Origin: an uncultured Lachnospiraceae bacterium
GTDB lineage: Bacteria > Bacillota > Clostridia > Lachnospirales > Lachnospiraceae
Direction: 5' to 3'
Assembly: GCA_946538445.1 (NCBI GenBank)
Contig: CAMNGO010000048.1
Span: forward strand, 1-12,019
Length of the DNA: 12,019 nucleotides
Part shown: positions 1-6,669 of the stretch, in pieces
Layout: every line of letters starts with the position of its first letter
Numbering within the stretch: position 1 is the stretch's first letter
The notes under the pieces: generated by a model
The model's input: only the letters and a program-made list of their open reading frames with translations
Told to the model about the DNA's origin: nothing
The model's database searches: none
Translations under genes and position numbers: made by a program

Positions 1-2
1 AT

Positions 3-254
3 GATCATGCCCACAAGGGGGCGGAGCTGGCAAGAAAGATCCTGGGGGAACTGAACCTTACCGAAGATGCGGAAACCGAACAGATCTGCTCCATGATTTA
101 TCACCATGATGATAAGCTTTCCGTGGACAGCCCCATGGATGAGGTTCTGAAGGATGCGGACGTGATTCATCACTGTATGAATGACCTTTCAAAAGAGATA
201 AAAGAAAAAGAGAGAGGGAGATTTGAATCCCTCTGCCGGGAATTTGGCATGTAG
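3..254 (+). CDS. HD-domain phosphohydrolase, C-terminal end (5' partial)
   Basis: An open frame enters from before the window and stops at TAG 252-254, leaving 83 residues. The visible part starts DHAHKGAELARKIL, then has a short helix-rich stretch, YHHDD, and a conserved-looking LKDADVIHH segment. This layout matches the C-terminal half of HD-superfamily metal-dependent phosphohydrolases, where the last metal-ligand Asp lies in a 'DAD' motif. The defining His-Asp doublet should lie upstream, outside the window. HD proteins hydrolyse phosphate esters such as nucleotides or signalling nucleotides; the substrate cannot be told here. The tail is Lys/Glu-rich. The gene lies 35 bases before the RACo-like gene on the same strand, so co-transcription is possible but no functional link is evident. 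The family call is fairly firm, the substrate unknown. Confidence 0.7.
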   Translation, partial: DHAHKGAELARKILGELNLTEDAETEQICSMIYHHDDKLSVDSPMDEVLKDADVIHHCMNDLSKEIKEKERGRFESLCREFGM

Positions 255-289
255 ATTTATTGTGAAGTGATTCCGGGCAGATAAGTATT

Positions 290-1783
290 ATGGAAAGGCA
301 GGGAGAGCATTTGGGTAAGAAAATCAATATTACGATCCGGGATAAAGAAGAGTCCCTGCTTTACCATCTCAGGAGAGCCGGGCATTTTCTCCAGGCTGAT
401 TGCGGAGGAAAGGGAACCTGTGGGAAATGCAAAGTACGGTTTCTCCGGGATGCCCCACCCCCCCGGGAGGGTGACAGGGTGACATTAACGGAGCTTGAAA
501 TTCAAGAAGGTTACCGGTTGGCCTGCCTGGTGAAAATGGAAGGAAATATCATTCTTGAGATCACTGAGAATGAGAAAGATGAAGTACAGGAGCCGGCGAA
601 CAGGGATGGTAATGTTCTGGCTCCGGAAATCCTTTCCTCCTGTGCTTTGGCGATTGACCTCGGAACCACCACCATCGCTGCCAGCCTGGTTGATAGGGAA
701 AGAGATCGAACGATAAAAACCCTCACCACCATGAATAGTCAGTGCGTCTATGGAGCGGATGTCATATCCAGGATAGAAGCAGCAAACCGTGGGGAAGGGG
801 AAAATATGCAGGAACTGGTTTTTAATGACCTGAACCGACTGTGTGCAGGACTGGGACTGGGGGATGCAGTGACAGAACTGAAGATCCCGGTGATTCTCTC
901 CGGAAACACCACCATGGAACATCTCCTCCAGGGGCTGCCCTGCGATGAGCTGGGGATTTTTCCCTTCCGTCCGGTAGACATTTCACTGCATTCATATATG
1001 AATTTTACCCTCCTTCCTGGTATCAGTACCTATGTGGGTGCAGATATTGTAAGTGGAATTGTGTCTTGCGGGATGGACCTGGAGGACAAAATATCGATTC
1101 TTATCGATCTGGGAACCAACGGGGAGATGGCTATAGGGAACCGACATGGTATCCTGGTTTGCTCCACTGCTGCAGGACCGGCCTTTGAGGGAGGAAATAT
1201 CAGCCATGGAATGGCTGGCACTCCAGGCGCCATCGACAGGGTCGAAATCAGAGATGGAGAGTTATCTGTCTCTACCATTGGAGACAAGAAGCCTGTCGGT
1301 ATCTGCGGCTCCGGAGTCATAGAGACTGTGTATGAGTTACGGAAAGAAGAGCTTGTGGACGAGACCGGCCTCATGGAGGACAGGTATCTTGAGGACGGAT
1401 TCCCCCTGGCAGAGGATGTGATATTTACTGCCAAGGATGTCAGGGAAGTCCAGCTGGCGAAATCTGCCGTCCGTGCAGGTATTGAAATCCTCCTGGATTC
1501 TTACGGTGCCGGCTGTGATCAGGTGGTAAGAGTTTATCTGGCCGGCGGTTTTGGTCAGAAGATCGACTGTCATAAGGCAGTGGGAATCGGCATGCTTCCG
1601 AAAGAACTGGAGAGCAAGATCAGAGCCGTGGGGAACAGTTCTCTCGCCGGCGCTGCATTGTTCTCTAAGGATCCTGCCATAAAAGACCGGTTTTTAAAAG
1701 TGACCCGGATTGCGAAGGAAATCAGCCTGGCCAACCATGAGCTGTTTCAGGATCTCTTCGTAGAGCACATGTTTTTTGAGTAA
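290..1783 (+). CDS. RACo-like corrinoid protein activator: [2Fe-2S] ferredoxin domain plus DUF4445/ASKHA ATPase domain
   Basis: This protein probably uses ATP to push an electron onto an inactive Co(II) corrinoid protein, restoring Co(I), as RACo and RamA-type activators do in methyl-transfer pathways. The N-terminal domain (about residues 10-95) has plant-type [2Fe-2S] spacing: C38, C44, C47 and C79, with CGGKGTCGKC as the core. The ASKHA domain follows: a phosphate-loop motif AIDLGTTTIAASLVD near 121, a second loop DLGTNGE near 273, AGPAFEGG near 295 and YLAGGFG near 416. At 497 residues it is shorter than RACo proteins of about 630, mainly because the linker between domains is short. It is followed by a UroD/MtaA-like methyltransferase after 3 bases, which supports the role. 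Start choice is uncertain: ATG 290 has a weak ribosome site, while in-frame TTG 311 sits 5 bases after GGGAG (301-305). The corrinoid partner is not in the window. Confidence 0.88.
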   Translation: MERQGEHLGKKINITIRDKEESLLYHLRRAGHFLQADCGGKGTCGKCKVRFLRDAPPPREGDRVTLTELEIQEGYRLACLVKMEGNIILEITENEKDEVQEPANRDGNVLAPEILSSCALAIDLGTTTIAASLVDRERDRTIKTLTTMNSQCVYGADVISRIEAANRGEGENMQELVFNDLNRLCAGLGLGDAVTELKIPVILSGNTTMEHLLQGLPCDELGIFPFRPVDISLHSYMNFTLLPGISTYVGADIVSGIVSCGMDLEDKISILIDLGTNGEMAIGNRHGILVCSTAAGPAFEGGNISHGMAGTPGAIDRVEIRDGELSVSTIGDKKPVGICGSGVIETVYELRKEELVDETGLMEDRYLEDGFPLAEDVIFTAKDVREVQLAKSAVRAGIEILLDSYGAGCDQVVRVYLAGGFGQKIDCHKAVGIGMLPKELESKIRAVGNSSLAGAALFSKDPAIKDRFLKVTRIAKEISLANHELFQDLFVEHMFFE

Positions 1784-1786
1784 ATA

Positions 1787-2722
1787 TTGATAACGATAGA
1801 TATGTATGAAGACGTAAAAGCATCCGCAAAATTGAACAGTGCAGCGGACAAAGGCCTTCTATTCAAGCAGGACAGCAGTACTGTGGATTGGAACTGTCCC
1901 TCCATAGAGACGGTCACCACAGGGAATCTGCCTGACCAGGCCTGGTTCCATAGCCTCACCAATCCTGAGAGAGTCGGAAAGATTCTGGAGGAAAGAGCCG
2001 GGTTAATGGGAAGAGATTACTGGGTCCTTCCGGCTTGGCAGAATCTGGAGGCCGTCGTATATGGCAGGAGGATCCGCAATGACGGGACTTATATTGTTCC
2101 TTCTTCTTATTGCGTAAAGAACCTTGCTCAGATGCAGGATATGGACTTCGACCTGCTTTCAGATCCCATGATCCTGTCAATGGTTCATCTGATTGCCGTG
2201 CATAAAACCAGACCAATCCTGCTGGAGGTGGAAGCTCCATTTTCCATCCTGGCCGCCTTGATGAATCCCATGGATCTGTATCTGTGTATGGAAGACGGAG
2301 AGCAGGAGGCCCTCCTGATCCGTCTTCTTCATCGGATTGCAGACGCCACTGCAGAATTCATCCGTGCCTGCCTGGAAGCAGGATGCCGTGTCATCTCCCT
2401 GGCAGATCCGGCGGGAACTATGGACCTGCTGGGAGAAAAGTGCTATGGAAATTACTGCGGAGACTCAGAGATCTACCTGATGAAGATATGCCGGCCTTAT
2501 CTTAAGAATGGCATCCTTCATATATGCCGGAAGATGAGTCTGTCCCTGATTCTTGCGGACAGGGTGGAGGCAGTTCCTTACCACCCGGCAGAAGACGCGA
2601 AAGATCATATGGATGTCCTCAGGGAGATGGCGGATGACCCGGAGATATCATTTACAGGGATGACCTGCATCCACAGCAGGAAACCGGATCTGAAGGACAG
2701 CTATATCTTAAAGATAAAGTAA
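1787..2722 (+). CDS. UroD/MtaA-like cobamide-dependent methyltransferase
   Basis: This 311-residue protein looks like the uroporphyrinogen decarboxylase superfamily branch that transfers methyl groups to or from corrinoid proteins (MtaA/MtbA/CmuA type), not a true heme-pathway decarboxylase. Visible marks are EAPFSILAALMNP near the middle, then ISLADPAGTMDLLG, and a zinc-site pattern H245-x-C247 in LHICRK with a later C294 in MTCIHS. This is the His-x-Cys...Cys set known for zinc thiol activation in MtaA. At 311 residues it is somewhat shorter than typical MtaA (about 340), and it could lack part of the N-terminal cap. The start is TTG 1787, three bases after the RACo-like stop and seven after GAG, so translation is probably coupled; ATG 1802 in the same frame is an alternative. 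The methyl acceptor (a thiol, homocysteine or another cofactor) cannot be read from sequence. Confidence 0.8.
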   Translation: MITIDMYEDVKASAKLNSAADKGLLFKQDSSTVDWNCPSIETVTTGNLPDQAWFHSLTNPERVGKILEERAGLMGRDYWVLPAWQNLEAVVYGRRIRNDGTYIVPSSYCVKNLAQMQDMDFDLLSDPMILSMVHLIAVHKTRPILLEVEAPFSILAALMNPMDLYLCMEDGEQEALLIRLLHRIADATAEFIRACLEAGCRVISLADPAGTMDLLGEKCYGNYCGDSEIYLMKICRPYLKNGILHICRKMSLSLILADRVEAVPYHPAEDAKDHMDVLREMADDPEISFTGMTCIHSRKPDLKDSYILKIK

Positions 2723-2750
2723 CATATAATATTCAAGAAGAGGTTTTGGG

Positions 2751-4256
2751 ATGGAACGGACCTACATCGCAATCGATCTGAAAAGTTTTTATGCATCTGT
2801 GGAATGCCGTGAGCTGGGCAGGGATCCCCTGACCACCAATCTTGTGGTCGCGGATGACAGCAGGACAGAGAAGACCATCTGTCTTGCGGTATCTCCGAGC
2901 CTGAAGGCATATGGCATATCCGGCAGAGCCAGACTCTTTGAAGTTGTGCAGGCAGTACGACGAATCAATGGGGAGAGACTCCGCCGGGCCCCCGGCCATA
3001 GCTTTACCGGGCGTTCTGATTCGGCCCCGGATCTGGCCTTGGATCCGTCCCTGGAACTTGGGTACATCACAGCGACACCCCGGATGGCCCTCTATATGGA
3101 ATACAGCACCCGGATCTATGATATATATCTGAAATATATCGCGCCGGAAGATATACACGTCTACTCCATCGATGAGGTTCTCATGGATGTGACAGGATAT
3201 CTGAACACTTATCATCTGACAGCCCGACAGCTGGCCATGCGGATGATACAGGATGTACTGTCCCAAACCGGGATCACCGCCACGGCCGGCATAGGGACCA
3301 ACCTTTATCTGGCTAAGATCGCCATGGATCTTGGTGCCAAACATGTGGAAGCAGACAAGGACGGGGTTCGCATTGCATCTTTGGATGAGATGAGTTACCG
3401 CAGGCTGCTCTGGAGCCATAAACCCCTCACTGATTTCTGGAGGATCGGGAAAGGATATGCCGGAAAGCTGGAAGCCTACGGTCTGGAAACCATGGGGGAT
3501 ATCGCCCGATGCTCCCTGATGAATGAAAACCTGCTCTATGACTTGTTCGGGGTGAATGCCGAACTTCTGATCGACCATGCATGGGGTTGGGAGCCTTGTA
3601 CCATGGATCTGATCAAGGACTACCGGCCGGAGAATAATTCCATCAGTTCCGGCCAGGTCCTTCAGTATCCCTATGATTTTGAAAAGGCAAGAAATGTAGT
3701 CCATGAGATGGCGGAGGCGGCAGCCTTGGATCTGGTGGATAAAAAGATGGTGACGGATCAGGTTGTCCTCACCGTAAATTATGATATAGAAAGCCTGGAG
3801 GATCCGGCAATCCGAAAAAAATATAAAAACAGACTCAAGAAAGACTGGTACGGAAGGATAGCTCCCCAACCTGCTCATGGTACGGAGAATCTGGACCGAC
3901 CCAGTTCCTCCGGCAAGAAAATTTCCAGGGCGACGCTTGCCTTGTACGACAGGATCGTAGATCCGGATCTTCTGATTCGAAAACTGAACCTTTCTTTTAA
4001 TCATATCCTCCCGGAGAACAGTGAGGAGGCCAGAAAACCGGCTTATGAACAGCTGGATTTGTTCACCGATTATGAGATGCTGGAAAAACGGAGAGAAAAA
4101 GAACATATAGATGAAGAAAAAGAGAGAAAATTGCAGGAAGCCATGCTTTCCATCAAAGAGAAATATGGGAAGAATGCTATCCTGAAAGGGACGAATTTTA
4201 AAGAAGGAGCCACCGGTAGAGAAAGGAACAAACAAGTGGGAGGCCACAAAGCATGA
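2751..4256 (+). CDS. Y-family (UmuC/DinB-like) DNA polymerase
   Basis: This is an error-prone translesion polymerase that copies past damaged bases. Residues 1-20 hold the first metal Asp (D9 in YIAIDLKSFYASVE) with F13-Y14 at the steric-gate position that excludes ribonucleotides. The second catalytic motif is YSIDEVLMDV with D141 and E142. QLDLF at 434-438 matches the sliding-clamp binding motif. After a charged Lys/Glu helix the tail ends in NAILKGTNFKEGATGRERN, the conserved C-terminal box of long Firmicute UmuC-like polymerases (UvrX/YqjW type). At 501 residues it is longer than DinB. ATG 2751 follows AGAAGAGG (2736-2743) by 7 bases. Its stop overlaps the start of the YolD-like gene (ATGA at 4253-4256), so the two are translated together. 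A TATAAT lies at 2725-2730 without a good -35. No GAAC-N4-GTTC LexA box is visible upstream. Confidence 0.93.
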   Translation: MERTYIAIDLKSFYASVECRELGRDPLTTNLVVADDSRTEKTICLAVSPSLKAYGISGRARLFEVVQAVRRINGERLRRAPGHSFTGRSDSAPDLALDPSLELGYITATPRMALYMEYSTRIYDIYLKYIAPEDIHVYSIDEVLMDVTGYLNTYHLTARQLAMRMIQDVLSQTGITATAGIGTNLYLAKIAMDLGAKHVEADKDGVRIASLDEMSYRRLLWSHKPLTDFWRIGKGYAGKLEAYGLETMGDIARCSLMNENLLYDLFGVNAELLIDHAWGWEPCTMDLIKDYRPENNSISSGQVLQYPYDFEKARNVVHEMAEAAALDLVDKKMVTDQVVLTVNYDIESLEDPAIRKKYKNRLKKDWYGRIAPQPAHGTENLDRPSSSGKKISRATLALYDRIVDPDLLIRKLNLSFNHILPENSEEARKPAYEQLDLFTDYEMLEKRREKEHIDEEKERKLQEAMLSIKEKYGKNAILKGTNFKEGATGRERNKQVGGHKA

Positions 4257-4687
4257 AAACAGATAAGAAACAGAGTGCGGAAGACCTCTATGGAGATATC
4301 ATAGATCTTCCCCACTTTGAACCAAAAAACCATATGCGTATGTCCCTCTATAAACGTGCCGCCCAGTTTGCACCCTTTGCTGCCCTGACCGGTTATGGTG
4401 AGGCAGTAAAAGAAGTGGCCAGATACACGGAAAAAGGGGTTGAATTATCAGAGGATGAGACGGACCAGATGGACAGAAAACTCATGCTCCTTCTGTCAAA
4501 GGATTCGGAAAAGCCTGATATTACCTTCTATTATTTTAAACCGGATGAGAAGAAGGCAGGAGGGTCTTTCCACAGTCTCACCGGCAGGATTAAGAAGATT
4601 GATCTTATGAAGAAAGAACTCTGCCTGGAGGACGGACAGAGAATCCAATTGCAGAATATTCTGGACATGGAGGAAAAAAATGAGTAA
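4253..4687 (+). CDS. YolD-like protein, partner of the Y-family polymerase
   Basis: This 144-residue protein belongs to the YolD-like family, whose genes sit beside UmuC-type polymerases in Firmicutes and are thought to play a UmuD-like accessory role; the mechanism is not established. The clearest mark is residues 29-45, RMSLYKRAAQFAPFAAL, followed by TGYGEAV; the rest is a charged, beta-strand-looking region. No catalytic motif or membrane segment is seen, so it should be cytoplasmic. ATG 4253 overlaps the polymerase stop and follows GGGAGG (4238-4243) by 9 bases. Its own TAA (4685-4687) overlaps the next gene's ATG by 8 bases, so three genes are coupled. Here the polymerase comes first, the reverse of yolD-uvrX in Bacillus subtilis. 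Confidence 0.85.
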   Translation: MKTDKKQSAEDLYGDIIDLPHFEPKNHMRMSLYKRAAQFAPFAALTGYGEAVKEVARYTEKGVELSEDETDQMDRKLMLLLSKDSEKPDITFYYFKPDEKKAGGSFHSLTGRIKKIDLMKKELCLEDGQRIQLQNILDMEEKNE

Positions 4688-5591
4688 AAAGAAACTCTTA
4701 GCCATGGTATTGTCTCTGGGAGGATTGATCCTGCTCACTTCCTGCCAGATGAGAATACAGCTTGGGAAATCGACGGAGACTACGGAGAAAACGACGGAAG
4801 CTTCGACAGCTACGGAAGCATCCTCTGAAGAATTGGAGGAAACCACGGAGGCAACTGAAGAGATGATAAACACCCTGGAAGCTACGGAAGAAGTAACAAA
4901 TGATACAGACGTAATGGAGGAATCCACGGAAGAAGCACAAAGTGGAAAGCCGGTTTCGGAGGTTATGGATATGGATGCCGGAACGGTTCTCTCCGGGGAG
5001 GATCTTGAAGGTATCGATATCGATGAATTATTCAGCTCAGAACCCATCTCTGACAAGGTTTTTGACAGGATGGACGGAGTATCATTTGGAAAGGACTGCA
5101 CCACAAAACGTAAAAACTTACGTTATCTGAGAGTCCTGCACAGGGGATTTGACGGGGAGACCCACATCGGTGAAATCGTATGTAACAAGGAAATTGCCAA
5201 GGATCTTCTGTACATTTTCCGCCAACTCTATCAGGAAGAATACCCCATAGAGAAAATCTTGCTGGTAGATGAATATGGAGGGGATGATGAACTGTCTATG
5301 GAGGATAATAACACTTCCTGTTTTAATTTCCGCCCGGTGGCGGGGACCGGACGCCTGTCCCAGCATGCTTACGGGAGGGCGATCGATATCAATCCCTTGT
5401 ATAATCCTTACATTACTTCCGATGGCTTTGTTCCGGTCAATGCCGGGGATTACGTGGACCGGTCAGCCGAAAATCCCTATAAAATAGACAGAAATGATCT
5501 CTGCTATCAGCTCTTTGACGAAAGGGGATTCACCTGGGGAGGAAGCTGGAACAGCGTGAAGGATTATCAACATTTCCAGAAAAAAGAGTAG
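4680..5591 (+). CDS. M15-type D,D-/L,D-peptidase lipoprotein (VanY/CwlK-like)
   Basis: This is a predicted cell-surface zinc peptidase trimming peptidoglycan stem peptides. Residues 1-22 are a lipoprotein signal peptide with lipobox LTSC, and C22 would be lipidated. Residues 31-88 are a Thr/Glu-rich linker with repeated T-T-E and A-T-E units, likely an extended stalk through the wall. The peptidase domain occupies roughly 135-303. It shows the M15 zinc set S-x-H229 in SQHAYGRAIDIN, D236, and H298 in KDYQHFQ, with D295 at the usual catalytic acidic position and GGSW just before it. ATG 4680 is 6 bases after GGAGG (4669-4673) and overlaps the end of the YolD-like gene. A second lipoprotein with a similar acidic stalk follows after 4 bases. 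The exact bond cleaved (D-Ala-D-Ala or L-Ala-D-Glu) is not decided by sequence. Confidence 0.85.
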   Translation: MSKKKLLAMVLSLGGLILLTSCQMRIQLGKSTETTEKTTEASTATEASSEELEETTEATEEMINTLEATEEVTNDTDVMEESTEEAQSGKPVSEVMDMDAGTVLSGEDLEGIDIDELFSSEPISDKVFDRMDGVSFGKDCTTKRKNLRYLRVLHRGFDGETHIGEIVCNKEIAKDLLYIFRQLYQEEYPIEKILLVDEYGGDDELSMEDNNTSCFNFRPVAGTGRLSQHAYGRAIDINPLYNPYITSDGFVPVNAGDYVDRSAENPYKIDRNDLCYQLFDERGFTWGGSWNSVKDYQHFQKKE

Positions 5592-5595
5592 TATT

Positions 5596-6669
5596 ATGAA
5601 GAAATTATATCATCGTTTATCAGTATATTTTTTATGCTTTGCCTGCCTGATTCTGATCTTAACCGGATGCAGACTTCAGGGGAAAGGATCCGACAAAAAC
5701 AGCAGCGAAGAGAAGAATGAGACGGAATTCACAGAGGCATCCTATCTGGAAGAAGACACCACAGAAATCAGCTCCGCAGAATCGATGCCTGAATCTGAGA
5801 CTCCATTTTCCATTGAAGAAGAGGTTGCCTTTATGTTATCGGGGGACAGCTGGGAGATTCCATACCATACCTTGGATAGCGGGAATGAGATCTCTGCGGC
5901 TTCTCTTAGATGGACCAGCAGTGATCCCGGTACGGTAACTGTGGACCCGGAAGGCAGGGTAAAGGCCTTGCAGGAAGGAACTGCGATTATCACCTGCAAA
6001 AACCGATCGACGGAGGAGTCTCTCTGCATCAATGTGTATGATCAGTTTGGCGGCGGAGATTACTGGGATCTGTCTGTCCGGACGGGGGAATCCGGGACCC
6101 GTGTTTACAGGAATTATGACCAGGGAGCTTACCGGTACGGGGATTACAGTGAATATGTGTGGATGCATGGATGTGCCGTATGCTGTACAGCTACCACCAT
6201 CGGGGCCTGGTACCCGGAGGAGGAATGGGGGCCGGACCAGGTAATCTCCAAACTGGAACCCAAAGCCAACGAAGAAGCATGGGAGAGGAATTATGCCAAA
6301 TCCCTTTCCAAACAGATGCCGTTGGCCTTGAAGGGAATCAGCAGGGTGCTGGATCTCAAGGAGATTCCCCATGTTTATATCACAGCTTTTGATAAGGAGA
6401 CTGTGGCGGAAGACCTGACACAGCATCTGAGTAAAGGATATCCTGTTATCTATGAGGCAGGGAACGGGGGATACCATATGATGATGATGCTGGGCATCAT
6501 GACGAATGGAGACGTGATTATAAGTGACTCCGTCGGTTTTGACCGTGTAGGTACTTTGCCCTTGGATATGGTGATCCGGCAGATGTTTTCCTGTAAAAAA
6601 GAGCCCGAGGCATCCTATTTCTCAGGAAGAAAGACTGCGGGAGGCTATATTAAGGTAGGAGCAGAATGA
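5596..6669 (+). CDS. Lipoprotein with Ig-like (BIG2) domain and C39-like cysteine peptidase domain
   Basis: This looks like a surface-anchored papain-like protease or peptidoglycan-associated hydrolase. A lipoprotein signal ends in lipobox LTGC (C25). A Glu/Ser/Thr-rich stalk runs to about 70. Residues about 76-147 resemble a bacterial Ig-like group 2 domain (LRWTSSDPGTVTVDPEGRV, then EGTAIITC). From about 165 the Peptidase_C39_2-like part begins: HGCAVCCTATTIGAW with candidate nucleophile C193, GGYHMMMMLG with candidate H294, and IISDSVG with D311. C39-fold domains of this kind occur outside bacteriocin exporters as secreted enzymes of mostly unknown substrate. C196 and C197 next to the candidate nucleophile, and the four-Met run, are unusual. 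The ribosome site is weak (AAAAAGAG, 5581-5588), suggesting coupling to the M15 gene. Its stop overlaps the next ATG (ATGA at 6666-6669). Activity is inferred. Confidence 0.75.
   Translation: MKKLYHRLSVYFLCFACLILILTGCRLQGKGSDKNSSEEKNETEFTEASYLEEDTTEISSAESMPESETPFSIEEEVAFMLSGDSWEIPYHTLDSGNEISAASLRWTSSDPGTVTVDPEGRVKALQEGTAIITCKNRSTEESLCINVYDQFGGGDYWDLSVRTGESGTRVYRNYDQGAYRYGDYSEYVWMHGCAVCCTATTIGAWYPEEEWGPDQVISKLEPKANEEAWERNYAKSLSKQMPLALKGISRVLDLKEIPHVYITAFDKETVAEDLTQHLSKGYPVIYEAGNGGYHMMMMLGIMTNGDVIISDSVGFDRVGTLPLDMVIRQMFSCKKEPEASYFSGRKTAGGYIKVGAE

Noticed and set aside
2733..4247. 504-codon minus-strand open frame
   Set aside because: It lies entirely opposite the Y-family polymerase, whose catalytic motifs are clear. 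Its product is Cys/His/Ile-rich without a recognisable domain.
5836..6477. 213-codon minus-strand open frame
   Set aside because: It is a shadow of the C39-like lipoprotein gene, with no ribosome site or domain.
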